Source: QHXN01 sp032162705 (GTDB taxonomy: Bacteria > Acidobacteriota > Blastocatellia > Pyrinomonadales > Pyrinomonadaceae). Taken from it: a stretch of DNA of 64,000 nucleotides. Each line of letters starts with the position of its first letter. The stretch's first letter is position 1. The DNA lies in contig JAVRON010000081.1 of NCBI GenBank assembly GCA_032162705.1, forward strand, positions 1 through 64,000. The letters are read 5' to 3'. This document shows, piece by piece, positions 1 through 9,034 of this stretch. The notes beneath the pieces were generated by a model. That model saw only the letters and a list, made by a program, of their open reading frames with translations. It had not been told where the DNA came from and did no database searches. Both the position numbers and the translations under genes were made by a program.

Positions 1-518
1 AAATATAGAGCTTCAGAGAGAGGGGCCTGTGCGTTATATAAACAAGTAAGCACAGCAGGCAAATAACGATTGATGAAAGAGGTCTGGGCGGGGTCTTTGG
101 TCTGGAACAGAATTCTTAAAGTATCTACAACGCTATCAACTGAGGTCTTTCTAAGCTTCTGGCTGTTTGTTATGGAGCCGTCTTTTTCTCTCCTATAAAG
201 AAACGGGTTGATGCCAGCTATCTTTTTATAATCCCAGCGATGATGGGGATCAATCAAACAAACCTTTTCAACCTTATTCGCGCAGCACCATCTTAAAACG
301 TCATACGCGGTTTTGGCTCCGGTGGTGGGGTCGAGTAAGCAAACCCCGATGCGGCGCTTAATATCTTCCCTGATTAGATGCTCTATGAACTTTGACTTGC
401 CTTCTTGAGTGCTGCCGACGAGGTGGGCGTGTGGACGTTCTTCTTCCGTAATTTCAAGCGGGTCAGCTTCTTTGTATCCCAATAACCTAAGAGGAAATTC
501 ACTCCGAAGCTCAAGCAT
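1..518 (-). CDS. Partial conjugation-type (VirD4/TraG- or DUF87-like) ATPase, cut by window edge
   Basis: Reading the minus strand from ATG at 518-516 gives an open frame that runs off the left edge, so only about 172 N-terminal residues are visible. A clear Walker A motif, GSTQEGKS, lies at residues 35-42, followed by a hydrophobic strand ending in LLDPTTG and another ending in LIDPHH. This layout resembles type IV coupling or DUF87-type ATPases that pump DNA or protein; that function is inferred from the P-loop context and position. The start codon overlaps the stop of the upstream gene by 8 nt (ATGCTTGA), so translation is probably coupled. Base composition is clearly A+T-richer than the chromosome to the right, consistent with an integrated element. 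A different AAA-type motor is possible because the Walker B region is not complete in this window. Confidence 0.7.
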   Translation of the reverse strand, partial: MLELRSEFPLRLLGYKEADPLEITEEERPHAHLVGSTQEGKSKFIEHLIREDIKRRIGVCLLDPTTGAKTAYDVLRWCCANKVEKVCLIDPHHRWDYKKIAGINPFLYRREKDGSITNSQKLRKTSVDSVVDTLRILFQTKDPAQTSFINRYLPAVLTCLYNAQAPLSEALY

Positions 519-1332
519 CTGTGTCTTCAAGGTGCTCTCCAGACTCGGAATCGCCGTCGCTTCCTTCAGCGTCTTCCCCGTCAAAAGCTTGAAGAAGTCT
601 CTGTCTTCTGGCACGTCTGTCCTCCTGCAAAAGCTTAATGTCCGCTTCCCTCTCGGCTATTTTCATTCTTTTCAAATAATCAGAGGAATTGCTATTCTGA
701 ATCTCATCAATTTCAAAATACAAACCGTCCAATTCTTTTCGCTGCATCATCAGCTTATGATATTCGCGGAGTTGAAAAATAAAGCCCGCTTCAAGCCTTA
801 CAAGGGTTTCTTTTTGAAGCTTTCGGATGTCGAGATTATCCAGTTCTTCACGTTCCACAACTCGATTAAAACTTTCAAGGCTTAAACCTCTCTGTCCTGC
901 CCTTGCAATCAACAAACGTTTCAGTTCGTCCTCTTGTTGATTAGTCTCATACGCCAAGCGTTCAGCTTCCAGCCGGGCCAACTCTGTCCCATGTTCCGCT
1001 TCCGCTTTCTCTGATCCACGCTGGTGAACATCTACGATAGCACTCTGCCGCAAAGCGGCATCAATGGCGCGTGATTGTTCTTCGATTCCCTGTGTTGCCG
1101 CCTGAGAAGCAAGGTTTGCGACTTGCTGGGTTTTGGTGTCTGATTCGACCTGAACGCGGGTCTTAATGTTTTCAATAATTCCTTGACCGGGAACAACCCG
1201 GTCTTGAAAATTCGCGGGACGCTGTTCGGGAGGAATAGGCTTAGCGCGTTTTTTCTTGCTTCCTGGAAACATGACTCCAACAACCACAACCATGATTCCA
1301 ACGAACAAAAGGATGACGACAAGCAGGGTCAT
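511..1332 (-). CDS. Membrane-anchored coiled-coil protein of the integrated element
   Basis: 273 residues. The N-terminus (about residues 2-22) is one strongly hydrophobic segment, followed by a basic stretch (GSKKKRAK) and then a long polar region rich in Glu, Gln, Arg and Ala, with heptad-like spacing from about residue 70 to 250. The C-terminus is acidic (EDAEGSDGDSESGE). I recognise no family. The topology suggests an inner-membrane anchor with a long cytoplasmic coiled coil, plausible as a structural accessory to the ATPase next to it. Its start overlaps the preceding gene's stop by 4 nt and its stop overlaps the ATPase start, so the three genes form one tightly packed operon. Function unknown. 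Confidence 0.65.
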   Translation of the reverse strand: MTLLVVILLFVGIMVVVVGVMFPGSKKKRAKPIPPEQRPANFQDRVVPGQGIIENIKTRVQVESDTKTQQVANLASQAATQGIEEQSRAIDAALRQSAIVDVHQRGSEKAEAEHGTELARLEAERLAYETNQQEDELKRLLIARAGQRGLSLESFNRVVEREELDNLDIRKLQKETLVRLEAGFIFQLREYHKLMMQRKELDGLYFEIDEIQNSNSSDYLKRMKIAEREADIKLLQEDRRARRQRLLQAFDGEDAEGSDGDSESGEHLEDTDA

Positions 1333-1769
1333 TTCTCAACATGCCCCTTCATAATTTCAACGGTATAACCTGAGACATAGACTGTATGCGCTGCCTTGGC
1401 ACTTTCCTTTATATAAATAGTCCCGCTAGCATTAGTACCCATCAATGCTTCCCCCTCCACATAATTAGACTGGCCTCTAAACCAACCCCCCGTATAAACG
1501 AGGACAGGCCCCTGAGAATGAATTATTAACATATCGCCAGAAACGGTAGAGATGCCAGTATCAACCCAGTCCTTCTCTCCGTTCATGTAAATCATCCAAT
1601 CGTTATAGCTGTGCTGCTCAACAACTGCTTGATTGATGAACTCGTACTTGTATCTGACTATCACAAACAGAAAGATGGCTGTAACGATGAGTAGTGAGCC
1701 GCAGCCTAAAGCCTGCTTGGTTCTGGCTGATAGAGGTACGGGGATTTCCTGCGTATCGTCAATGTCCAC
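1329..1769 (-). CDS. Hypothetical single-pass membrane protein of the integrated element
   Basis: 146 residues. A short polar N-terminus is followed by one transmembrane segment at about residues 20-42 (GCGSLLIVTAIFLFVIV) and then an approximately 100-residue extracytoplasmic domain predicted to be mostly beta strand, containing several Tyr and Gly-rich turns. I do not recognise the family. It is the first gene of a three-gene operon leading to the P-loop ATPase, and its TGA overlaps the next ATG (ATGA). Codon usage is A+T-richer than in the chromosomal genes to the right. It may be a mating-pair or surface component, but this is only positional inference. Confidence 0.6.
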   Translation of the reverse strand: MDIDDTQEIPVPLSARTKQALGCGSLLIVTAIFLFVIVRYKYEFINQAVVEQHSYNDWMIYMNGEKDWVDTGISTVSGDMLIIHSQGPVLVYTGGWFRGQSNYVEGEALMGTNASGTIYIKESAKAAHTVYVSGYTVEIMKGHVEK

Positions 1770-1804
1770 GGCGCGGGATTATATGTTATAGGATTGGGAA
1801 AGGG

Positions 1805-1960
1805 CTAGAGTTTACTTAAGGTCTCTACGGTTTCCACCGTCATTGGAATAGGGTTTTCACAAAAGAACCATGAACCTCCTGATGCTAGAGAAAGTCCACC
1901 TTTTCTGTCATAGTTTTTCGGTTGAGACATACAACAAAACCGGCGGTTAGTATATTTCAT
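1805..1960 (-). CDS. Doubtful small ORF near the element end (51 aa)
   Basis: A 51-codon open frame beginning MKYTNRRFCC, with AAGGA just 2 nt before the ATG, which is closer than usual. Composition is A+T-rich like the neighbouring element genes. Its position between the operon and the attachment scar is where small excisionase or regulator genes are often found, but there is no recognisable helix-turn-helix motif. Listed only as a possibility. The rest of 1770-2121 shows no convincing gene. Confidence 0.2.
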   Translation of the reverse strand: MKYTNRRFCCMSQPKNYDRKGGLSLASGGSWFFCENPIPMTVETVETLSKL

Positions 1961-2120
1961 AGTCCTTAGTGAGGTTTGATAATGTAGCTGATTATGTGCA
2001 TACAATCGGAAGGATATACTTGGCTTAGCTATGCGGGAACCTTATCAGGCTCGCTGGCCCACACAAGCCAAGTATCTTTTTCGTCAATGGTTTCAGGTTC
2101 TTTTGAATCCAAGACATCGC

Positions 2121-2169
<49 letters not shown>

Positions 2170-2192
2170 ATCTTAGTGGCACTGCAAACACG

Positions 2193-2218
2193 AACAGCCA
2201 TCCTTCGGGGTGGCTGTT
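2193..2218 (+). terminator. Hairpin terminator of the original tRNA-Asp gene
   Basis: An 11-bp stem (AACAGCCATCC against GGGTGGCTGTT, one G-T pair) is closed by a TTCG tetraloop and followed by TGTATTT. It sits 26 bp after the tRNA 3' end, the usual place for a tRNA terminator, so it is chromosomal and marks the flank of the element. The U tract is weak. Confidence 0.6.
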
Positions 2219-2400
2219 TGTATTTCCCGTTGATGGTCTCTTTGGACGCCGGGACGGAGGGCGGGTTCAACCGACGGACTCTTTGGAGAAATGAGCGAGG
2301 CCGCACACAGACGGTCTTCTACTCGCTGCCCTTCTCGCAAGCGTCTTCCGTGGCAGCAATCTCACACGGTCTTCTTCAGAGGCTTACCTGCGGATAATTG

Positions 2401-2646
2401 CTACAAGGAATTTTTCTGCTGGGCTTCTTCATTCCTGATGTTCTGCGACTTCTCTTCCATGCCATTGAAGCCCGCAATCAGCGCCTGTGCTTCCTCGTAC
2501 TCCAGGTTGTCCCTGATGATCTCGGAACGCCCCTTCTTCGCAGCCGGGATGGAGGTGTTGACCCTCTTCACCCGGTACTTAATCGACGTGTCACCCTCAA
2601 ACTTCGCCTTCTGTCCCGGCATCGCCTGCACTGTGTAAATATACAT
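2401..2646 (-). CDS. Small hypothetical protein (81 aa)
   Basis: 81 residues starting MYIYTVQAMPG, with a GGGAG ribosome binding site 7 nt before the ATG. The protein is mixed charged: a beta-rich N-terminal half (GQKAKFEGDTSIKYRVKRV) and a helical Glu/Gln/Asn-rich C-terminus. I do not recognise a family. Codon choice is less G+C-rich than in the large chromosomal genes. It lies just outside the tRNA scar, so it belongs to the chromosome rather than to the integrated element. A complementary frame over the same DNA has no comparable start signal. Confidence 0.5.
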   Translation of the reverse strand: MYIYTVQAMPGQKAKFEGDTSIKYRVKRVNTSIPAAKKGRSEIIRDNLEYEEAQALIAGFNGMEEKSQNIRNEEAQQKNSL

Positions 2647-2933
2647 GTCGCTGCTCCCTGCTTTAATATTCGCCTCGTATAGGATACCGCAACAGGGTAG
2701 GTTATGGATATCTTAACCGGCCCGGTTTTGGCGTTCACCACTGAGAAATCACGCTTAAGGCCGAAAGCGTGATATTAAAACTGAGCGCCGTGCTTTTTAC
2801 CTGTCGATGCTTTTCGAGTTTATGAACACGTCGAGAATTTCTTCGGGCTGAGTGCTCAATGAAGGACAAGCTGTTTTCCATTCGGCACTCAAGACTCAGC
2901 ACCGAACTCAGCGCCCGGCACTCAGCAATCTTT

Positions 2934-4151
2934 ATGATTCCAGTCGCAGAAGCAATCAGTATCGTCATTGAGAAGACCGAGCCGTTGACACACGAGCGCG
3001 TGTCGCTCGCCGATTCGGTGGGGCGTGTACTCGCAGAGGATGTGTTCGCGGACTCAGACCTGCCGCCCTTCGACCGCGCGCAGATGGACGGGTACGCCGT
3101 GCGCTCGGAGGACTTGCGTGAGATGCCCGCGCGTCTGCGCGTCGTGGGAGAAGCGGCGGCGGGGCGGGGCTGGCGCGGGGAGTTGGGGAAGGGCGAGGCC
3201 GTGCGAATCATGACGGGCGCGCCTATGCCTTTGGGAGCCGACAGCGTGCAGCAGGTGGAGCTGACGCGTGAGACGGACGAGGGCGACTTCGTCCTGATCG
3301 AACGCGAGACTGCGCCGGGTCAGTTCTACGTCACGCGCGCGAGCGAGATACGCGCGGGCGAGCGTGTCGTCGAAGCGGGCGAGGAGATAACGGCGGCGCG
3401 TGTGGCCGCGCTCGCATCGTTCGGGTACGCGGAAGTCTCGGTCGGACGGAGGCCGCGTGTGTTGGTGCTGGCGACGGGCACAGAGCTTGTCCCGGTCGGA
3501 GAGAAGCCGGGCGAGGATCAGATACGCGACTCGAACAGCTACTCGCTCGCGGCCTATGCGCGGCTCGCGGGCGCGGAAGTCGAACGCCTCCCCTTCGCCG
3601 GAGATGACGCCGAACTCCTCCAGAGAGAGATCGCGGCGGCGGCAGAGCGCGCAGACCTTCTGGTGCTCTCGGGCGGCGTCTCGATGGGGCGCTACGACTT
3701 TACGAAGGCGGCGCTCCGCTCGCTCAGCGCAGAGATTTTCTTTGAGCGTGTCGCGCTTCGCCCCGGCAAGCCGACTGTGTTCGCGCGTCTGCCCTCAGAA
3801 CGCAGGACGCTCGTCTTCGGTCTACCCGGCAATCCAGTCTCCGTCAGCGTCACCTTCAATCTCTTCGCGCGCACGGCGCTCGGCGTGATGCAGGGCTTGA
3901 CGCGTCCCGCGCTCGCGGAAGACAGCGCAGTCCTTTCGCGCACGGCCAGAGGCGCATTGGAGCGTACCAGTTATTTGCCCGCCTCGCTCTCGACCGACGG
4001 CGCGGGTCATCTCCTCGCGGAGCCTTTGAAGTGGGGCGGCTCGTCCGACTTCGTCGCCTTCACGCGCGCCACGGCACTCGTCATCGTGCCCGCCGGCGTC
4101 GGGACGGTCGAAGCGGGGAGCATCGTGCGGGTCGTGCGTCTTCCGGGTTGA
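2934..4151 (+). CDS. moeA: Molybdopterin molybdenumtransferase MoeA
   Basis: 405 residues. It inserts molybdate into adenylylated molybdopterin, the last step of molybdenum cofactor synthesis, in the cytoplasm. Family motifs are clear: PPFDRAQMDGYAV near residue 45, MTGAPMPLGADSV in domain 2, the GGVSMGRYDF signature of the MogA-like domain near residue 247, and FGLPGNPVSV near residue 300. The C-terminal domain IV follows. I chose the ATG at 2934 because homologues begin with this ISIVIE-type helix; an upstream in-frame ATG at 2859 would add 25 residues of low-complexity sequence. No strong ribosome binding site is visible. moaC lies 2.5 kb downstream, so cofactor genes are loosely clustered around the S9 peptidase gene. 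Confidence 0.93.
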   Translation: MIPVAEAISIVIEKTEPLTHERVSLADSVGRVLAEDVFADSDLPPFDRAQMDGYAVRSEDLREMPARLRVVGEAAAGRGWRGELGKGEAVRIMTGAPMPLGADSVQQVELTRETDEGDFVLIERETAPGQFYVTRASEIRAGERVVEAGEEITAARVAALASFGYAEVSVGRRPRVLVLATGTELVPVGEKPGEDQIRDSNSYSLAAYARLAGAEVERLPFAGDDAELLQREIAAAAERADLLVLSGGVSMGRYDFTKAALRSLSAEIFFERVALRPGKPTVFARLPSERRTLVFGLPGNPVSVSVTFNLFARTALGVMQGLTRPALAEDSAVLSRTARGALERTSYLPASLSTDGAGHLLAEPLKWGGSSDFVAFTRATALVIVPAGVGTVEAGSIVRVVRLPG

Positions 4152-4210
4152 ATCTGCGCTCGCACTGCTGCTGTATCCTTTCAGTTGAGTCCAGAGCTAC
4201 GGGCAATTAA

Positions 4211-4294
4211 CCACCGAGACACAGAGGACACGGAGATGGCACAGAGGGATTCAACTCTCTGTGCCACCTCTGCGCTCTCTGTGTCTCTGTGGTG
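4211..4294 (+). repeat. Imperfect palindrome, CACAGAGACACGGAG type
   Basis: The left half (CCACCGAGACACAG...) is mirrored by the right half (...CTCTGTGTCTCTGTGGTG), with an inner GGCACAGAG/CTCTGTGCC pair. It can fold into one long hairpin in the gap between moeA and the peptidase gene. A second member of the family lies at 27423-27504. It is not a canonical terminator because there is no T tract. The rest of 4152-4434 shows no gene. Confidence 0.8.
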
Positions 4295-4434
4295 AACTAT
4301 TCCATCTATACATTCAAGCGAAAAGGCCACAGCACGTCACGCTTTCGGAAGACTCTGGCATCCGTTGTCGAACTCCTCTACAATCGCGTCGCCCGATCAA
4401 GCTCTCCGACTCTCTTCGCCGCCGAAGGACTGAA

Positions 4435-6570
4435 ATGAAAACCCTACGTCTCGCGCTCGCAGCCTTCGCACTGCTTCTCTCTCTCGTCTCGCCCTGCGCC
4501 GCGCGGCAGGGCGCTTTCACTTTAGAGCAGGTGCTTAGCTCGCCCTTTCCTTCCGACCTCGTCGCCGCACCCCACGGCCAGCGCTTCGCATGGACGTTTG
4601 ACGCCGAAGGGAGACGCAACGTCTGGGTCGCCGAAGGGCCCCAGTTTCAGGCGCGACAGTTGACGCATTACGAGCGAGACGACGGGCAGGAGTTGAGCGA
4701 AGTCTCTTTCAGCGCAGACGGCAACTGGGTCGTCTTCACGCGCGGCGGCGACCGCAACCGCGCGGGCGATTACCCGAACCCGACGAGTGATGTTGCGGGC
4801 GCGAAGCAGATGGTCATGGCCGCCAACTGGACGACGGGGCAGGTGCGTGTGCTCGGCGAGGGCAGCGGCGCAGTGCCTTCGCCCGCAGCGCCGCAGGTCG
4901 TCTTCTCAAAAGGCGACGGGCTGTGGGCCCTCTCGCTCGCGGATGTGCGCGGCGAGGCGCATCGTCTCTTCAACGCGCGCGGCTCAAGCAACTCGCCGCA
5001 CTGGTCGCCCGACGGACGGCTCCTCGCCTTCGAGAGTTCGCGCGGCGACCACAGCTTCATCGGCGTCTACGACACTGCGAGCAAGTCGATCAGCTTCATC
5101 GCTCCCTCGGTTGACCGCGACTCGAACCCGCGCTGGTCGCCCGACAGTCGCAGGCTCGCCTTCGTGCGACGCCCCGCGCTCGGGCTACAGCCCACGCTCT
5201 TTCTGGACGACGCGCCCGACCCCTGGTCGATCATGGTCGCGGACTACACTTCGGCGGGCACGGCGCGAGAGGTCTGGCGCAGCGGGCGCGCGGCCAACGA
5301 CTCGATGCCGCCCGTCGGCGAAGAACTGCTCCAATGGATGGCGGACGAACGGCTCGTCTTCACCTCGGAGCAGGATGGATGGATGCACCTCTATTCGATT
5401 CCTTCGAGCGGGTCGATTGCTTCAGGCGAGTCGATTGCTTCAGGCGGGGGACGACCGCAACTGCTCACGCCCGGCGCGTGCGAGGTCGAGCACGTCACCT
5501 CGACGCCCGACCGCCGCACAGTCGTCTACTCATCAAACTGCGGCGACATCGACCGCCGACACCTCTGGCGCGTGGCTGTGACGGGCGGTAGCCCCTCTGC
5601 GATAACTGCGGGCGAGAAGATCGAGTGGAGTCCGGCCATCGCGGGCGACGGCACGACCCTCGTCTACTTCGGCTCGGACGCGCGCACGCCCGCCATGCCT
5701 TACGCCGTGCCGCTCGCGGGCGGCACGCCGCGCATGCTCGCCGCCGCAGCGCTCCCGCGCGACTTCCCTTCTTCTAAACTCGTCACTCCGCGGCAGGTCG
5801 TCTTCAAAGCCGCCGACGGCGAAGAGATTCACGGCCAGCTCTTTCTTCCAACGCAGGCGAAGCCGGGCGCGAAACTGCCCGCCGTTATCTTCATGCACGG
5901 GGGCCCAATCCGGCAGATGCTCCTCGGCTGGCACTACCTTTACTACTATCACAACTCGTACGGCTTCAATCAGTACCTCGCAAGCCTCGGTTACGTCGTG
6001 CTCTCTGTGAACTATCGCGCAGGCATCGGTTATGGCCGCGCGTTCCGCATGGCTCCGAAGCGTGGGGCGCGCGGCGCGTCCGAATATCAAGACATCCTTG
6101 CCGCCGCGAAGTACCTGCGCGGGCGCGACGACGTTGACGACAAGCATCTCGGATTGTGGGGCGGCTCCTACGGCGGCTACCTGACGGCTCTGGGTCTTGC
6201 GCGCGACTCCGACATCTTCGCCGCGGGCGTCGATATGCACGGCGTACACGATTGGTCGCAGCGTCTCTCGGGCGCGTCATGGATCGACTACAACAACCGC
6301 GACGCGCAGAAGGTCGCGCTCGACTCGTCGCCCGTCGGCTCGATCACGAAATGGCGCTCGCCCGTTTTGCTCATCCACGGCGACGACGACCGCAACGTCT
6401 CGTTCTCACAGACGGTCGATCTGGCACGCCGCCTCCGCGAGCAGAACGTCGAGTTCGAGCAGTTAATCTTTCCCGACGACATACACGACTTCCTTCTGCA
6501 TCGCCACTGGCTCGCGGCGTACAAGGCCGGGGCTGACTTCTTTAACCGCAAGCTCAAAGGCCAAAGGTAA
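4435..6570 (+). CDS. Secreted S9-family prolyl oligopeptidase / dipeptidyl aminopeptidase
   Basis: 711 residues. A signal peptide (MKTLRLALAAFALLLSLVSPCAA) directs it out of the cytoplasm. Residues about 35-420 are PD40/WD40-like blades (LSFSADG, HWSPDGRLLAF, RWSPDSRRLAF), forming the beta-propeller that gates the active site. The C-terminal alpha/beta-hydrolase domain holds the catalytic triad: Ser578 in GGSYGGY, Asp652 in HGDDDRN and His684 in DDIHDF. It should cleave short peptides. The ATG at 4435 is preferred over an in-frame start at 4261 because the signal peptide begins there. An 18-nt tandem duplication at 5413-5448 inserts SIASGE/SIASGG into the propeller. The gene lies between two molybdenum cofactor genes with no obvious functional link. 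Confidence 0.9.
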   Translation: MKTLRLALAAFALLLSLVSPCAARQGAFTLEQVLSSPFPSDLVAAPHGQRFAWTFDAEGRRNVWVAEGPQFQARQLTHYERDDGQELSEVSFSADGNWVVFTRGGDRNRAGDYPNPTSDVAGAKQMVMAANWTTGQVRVLGEGSGAVPSPAAPQVVFSKGDGLWALSLADVRGEAHRLFNARGSSNSPHWSPDGRLLAFESSRGDHSFIGVYDTASKSISFIAPSVDRDSNPRWSPDSRRLAFVRRPALGLQPTLFLDDAPDPWSIMVADYTSAGTAREVWRSGRAANDSMPPVGEELLQWMADERLVFTSEQDGWMHLYSIPSSGSIASGESIASGGGRPQLLTPGACEVEHVTSTPDRRTVVYSSNCGDIDRRHLWRVAVTGGSPSAITAGEKIEWSPAIAGDGTTLVYFGSDARTPAMPYAVPLAGGTPRMLAAAALPRDFPSSKLVTPRQVVFKAADGEEIHGQLFLPTQAKPGAKLPAVIFMHGGPIRQMLLGWHYLYYYHNSYGFNQYLASLGYVVLSVNYRAGIGYGRAFRMAPKRGARGASEYQDILAAAKYLRGRDDVDDKHLGLWGGSYGGYLTALGLARDSDIFAAGVDMHGVHDWSQRLSGASWIDYNNRDAQKVALDSSPVGSITKWRSPVLLIHGDDDRNVSFSQTVDLARRLREQNVEFEQLIFPDDIHDFLLHRHWLAAYKAGADFFNRKLKGQR
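5413..5448 (+). repeat. In-frame 18-nt tandem duplication
   Basis: Two adjacent 18-nt units (TCGATTGCTTCAGGCGAG and the same ending GGG) encode SIASGE-SIASGG in a propeller loop of the S9 peptidase. This is one of several in-frame short expansions in the window. Confidence 0.85.
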
Positions 6571-6614
6571 GCGCCGAGTCTGTCTTTGCGTTCAACCATC
6601 ATTCTCCGAATCAC

Positions 6615-7085
6615 ATGAGCGACTTATCACACATGGACGAGCAAGGCCGCGTGGCGATGGTGGACACGAGCGCGAAGGAGGCGACGGCGCGGCGTGCCGT
6701 TGCTTCTGCGCGCGTGCTGTTGTCGCCCGCGACGGTCGAGGCGGTGCGCGAGCGACGCACGCCGAAGGGCGACCCGCTTGAGACGGCGCGCATCGCGGGC
6801 ATCATGGCCGCCAAGCGCACCGCCGAACTCATCCCGCTGTGCCACCCCCTCCCGCTCACGCACGTGGAGGTACGCGCGGAACTGCGCGACGACGGCGTCT
6901 ACATCGAAGCCGAGGCCGCGACCAACGCGCAGACCGGCGTCGAGATGGAGGCACTCACCGCTGCCTCGGTCGCCGCGCTCACCGTCTACGACATGTGCAA
7001 GGCTGTCGAGCGAGGCATCACGATCACCGATGTGCGGCTCGAAGAGAAGACCGGCGGCAAGTCCGGCACATGGACTAGAGGCTAG
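6615..7085 (+). CDS. moaC: Cyclic pyranopterin monophosphate synthase MoaC
   Basis: 156 residues. With MoaA, MoaC converts GTP-derived 3',8-cyclo-GTP to cyclic pyranopterin monophosphate, the first dedicated step of molybdenum cofactor synthesis. Family blocks are all present: KRTAELIPLCHPLPL (active-site Cys-His region, residues about 65-79), AQTGVEMEALTA, VYDMCKAV with the catalytic Asp, and the C-terminal EEKTGGKSG. The last three codons and stop (ACT AGA GGC TAG) are made of the CTAGAGG repeat that fills the downstream gap, so the C-terminus was probably rewritten by the repeat. It lies 44 bp after the S9 peptidase gene in the same direction. Confidence 0.95.
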   Translation: MSDLSHMDEQGRVAMVDTSAKEATARRAVASARVLLSPATVEAVRERRTPKGDPLETARIAGIMAAKRTAELIPLCHPLPLTHVEVRAELRDDGVYIEAEAATNAQTGVEMEALTAASVAALTVYDMCKAVERGITITDVRLEEKTGGKSGTWTRG

Positions 7086-7171
7086 AGGCTAGAGACTAGA
7101 GGCTAGTTAAGACGAGTTGTCATAACCAGTCTCTAGCCTCTAGCCTCTAGCCTCTAGCCTCTAGCCTCTAA
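7075..7171 (+). repeat. Inverted tandem-heptamer element, word CTAGAGG
   Basis: The left arm is four to five 7-bp units of CTAGAGG, one of them CTAGAGA. The right arm is six to seven units of the reverse complement, with the variant mirrored as AGTCTCTAG at the inner edge. The loop is about 20 bp. It fills the whole gap between the convergent moaC and DUF4214 genes and provides the moaC stop codon. It could act as a two-way hairpin terminator, although it lacks T tracts. Confidence 0.9.
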
Positions 7172-7172
7172 C

Positions 7173-8801
7173 TTATTGCAGACCGAAGCGTGCGCGGTAT
7201 TCGGCGGAGACGAGGAAGGCGTGGATCATGTCGTTATAGTCGGCGTCCACGCTCGGCAGACGACTGTTCAGCTTGTTGACCCAGAAGTTGAAGCCGCCGG
7301 TGTCGCAGACTTCTGGGTCGCAGGTGCGCCGTAGGTATGCGGAGTAGCTCTGGCGGACGAACTCGCGGTTGTAGGAGGCCGAGCCGCGCAACTGTTCGTT
7401 TAGCTCGGGGTGATGGCCGATGAACTCGGCGGAATAGAAGAAGGCGCGCGACACGTCAACGCTCTTGCGGTCGTTGCAGGCCACGTCCGTCCCGCACTTC
7501 TCGATCTCGCCCGCCCAGAAGTCCCAGCCCTGTTGGTCAGGCTCACGTCCCAGAAAGTCCTTGTAGTGTGCGCGCACCAGCTCGCGTGCGAAGCTCACGC
7601 GGACGACCAGCCCCGTGAAGATGCTTGTGATGAAGATGTCGCCGTTCTTCGGGTCACGCGCGAGGCTTGTCGGAGAGATGAGCGGCGAGGCCAGTGTGAC
7701 CGGAGCCGACCCGTCGAACATGAGCAGTCGTCCGGGCGCGTTCTGCAACATGTCCGTGCTGAACGAGAGGACGAAGTAGTGCGTCGGGTCAACGTTCTGT
7801 GTGACTTGTTGAGTGACGGACGCAAGCGGCGGCTCGTTGCTGTTCTCCCGCGGCGGGATGCGGACGGGGAACAGGTCAATCGCCGTCGTCAGATTCTGGA
7901 TGAGCGACCCCTGCGCGCCCGTGACAAGATCGACCTGCCTGACTTCGGCGACGCCCGTGGGAAACGGGAAGCCGGTCAGCGTCGGGATAAGGAGCCGGTC
8001 GCCGAAGAGCCTGACCGAGTCGGGCACGGCATCTATCTTCGGCGGGCCGAACGGCAGAGGGTTGTTGTACTGCGCGAAGGTTGAGAGCGTCGAGACGCTG
8101 CCCGATTCCGCGCCGACCGTGGAGACTTTGTTCAGGCTCGCGTCCACGACGTAGAGAAGGTTTCCGTTGACGGCGACGCCGAACGGGTTCGAGACGCGCA
8201 CGTTGTCTGTGAAGTCCGGGCGCGGCGCGGCTTCGTAGTCCGGGAAGTCCGTCACCAACTCGATTGTGAGTTTGTCGCCGCCCGAGTTCGAGAGCGCGAG
8301 CTTCGCGCCACCCTTGAGCGACGCATGGTCAGCCGCGCTGAGTGTAAAGCCCGAAGTCATCTCCTCGACGTTCGCGGGAACCTGTAGCGCGAGCAGTGAG
8401 CTAAAGATCGGCGAGGAAGGGTTCGGGTTGACCTTCTCGGAAGCGGGCGCGGGGCCCGCCTGCGTGGCGTCGCCGCCGCCGATGAGCAGGTAGATCGTGC
8501 GTCCACGCAGCGCCAGACCCGAAGGCCCGGACATCCCTCCGTCCGCACTGGGCCCCGCGGGCAGGCCGTCGAGAATGGTTCTGCGCGCGTGTGTCTGCCG
8601 GTCTATGAGCGAGAGCCTGCCCGCGTTCGGGCCGTCGCCCGACTCGGCAACGAGCAGGTTGCCCTTCGCCGTCATCACTATCTTGGACGGGGCCTTCAGG
8701 CCGCCCGCGAAGACCGAACTCGACTGTGCGTAAGCGACCGTGCTCCAGAAGCCACAGGCCACTACGGCGGAGATGAGAAGCAAGAGATTTTTGATTTTCA
8801 T
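7173..8801 (-). CDS. Secreted beta-propeller (ScyD/ScyE-like) protein with C-terminal DUF4214
   Basis: 542 residues. A signal peptide (MKIKNLLLLISAVVACGFWSTVAYA) is followed by a propeller-like region, about residues 27-410, whose opening (FAGGLKAPSKIVMTAKGNLLVAESG) resembles the ScyD/ScyE family of secreted proteins. Residues about 412-540 hold DUF4214-type repeats (VRAHYKDFLGREPDQQGWDFW and a second VRQSYSAYLRRTCDPE copy), a domain found at the ends of exported bacterial proteins and associated with S-layer-like or surface material. Cysteines in this part (EKCGTDVAC, RRTCDPEVC) may form disulphides. AGGAGG precedes the ATG with good spacing. No catalytic residues can be named; the role is probably extracellular binding or surface display. 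Confidence 0.8.
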   Translation of the reverse strand: MKIKNLLLLISAVVACGFWSTVAYAQSSSVFAGGLKAPSKIVMTAKGNLLVAESGDGPNAGRLSLIDRQTHARRTILDGLPAGPSADGGMSGPSGLALRGRTIYLLIGGGDATQAGPAPASEKVNPNPSSPIFSSLLALQVPANVEEMTSGFTLSAADHASLKGGAKLALSNSGGDKLTIELVTDFPDYEAAPRPDFTDNVRVSNPFGVAVNGNLLYVVDASLNKVSTVGAESGSVSTLSTFAQYNNPLPFGPPKIDAVPDSVRLFGDRLLIPTLTGFPFPTGVAEVRQVDLVTGAQGSLIQNLTTAIDLFPVRIPPRENSNEPPLASVTQQVTQNVDPTHYFVLSFSTDMLQNAPGRLLMFDGSAPVTLASPLISPTSLARDPKNGDIFITSIFTGLVVRVSFARELVRAHYKDFLGREPDQQGWDFWAGEIEKCGTDVACNDRKSVDVSRAFFYSAEFIGHHPELNEQLRGSASYNREFVRQSYSAYLRRTCDPEVCDTGGFNFWVNKLNSRLPSVDADYNDMIHAFLVSAEYRARFGLQ

Positions 8802-8969
8802 GGCAGTCCTCCTCTAACGAACCAGACCGAAAAGTCTTTCCGAGCGGCGCGCGAGCGCCTACGTTTGTGTCTACTCATTTACGCGAGGTTCCAGCGCCGA
8901 ATCAGTCACGGCCGCGCGAAAAAATTTCCACCCCCAGTTGAGGGACGATACGATGCGACGCAAAAGTGC

Positions 8970-8975
8970 TATAAT
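8970..8975 (+). promoter_or_regulatory. Putative -10 element (TATAAT) upstream of the sigma factor gene
   Basis: A perfect TATAAT stands 60 bp before the sigma factor start, in the 233-bp gap between divergent genes. No good TTGACA lies 16-18 bp upstream (the hexamer there is CGATAC), so the call rests on the -10 match and its position. Confidence 0.4.
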
Positions 8976-9034
8976 CCGGGCGTTTTTCCGGTCTCCGGGC
9001 TTCGCCGCCCAAGCGCACGGGGGTTCCCCCTCCT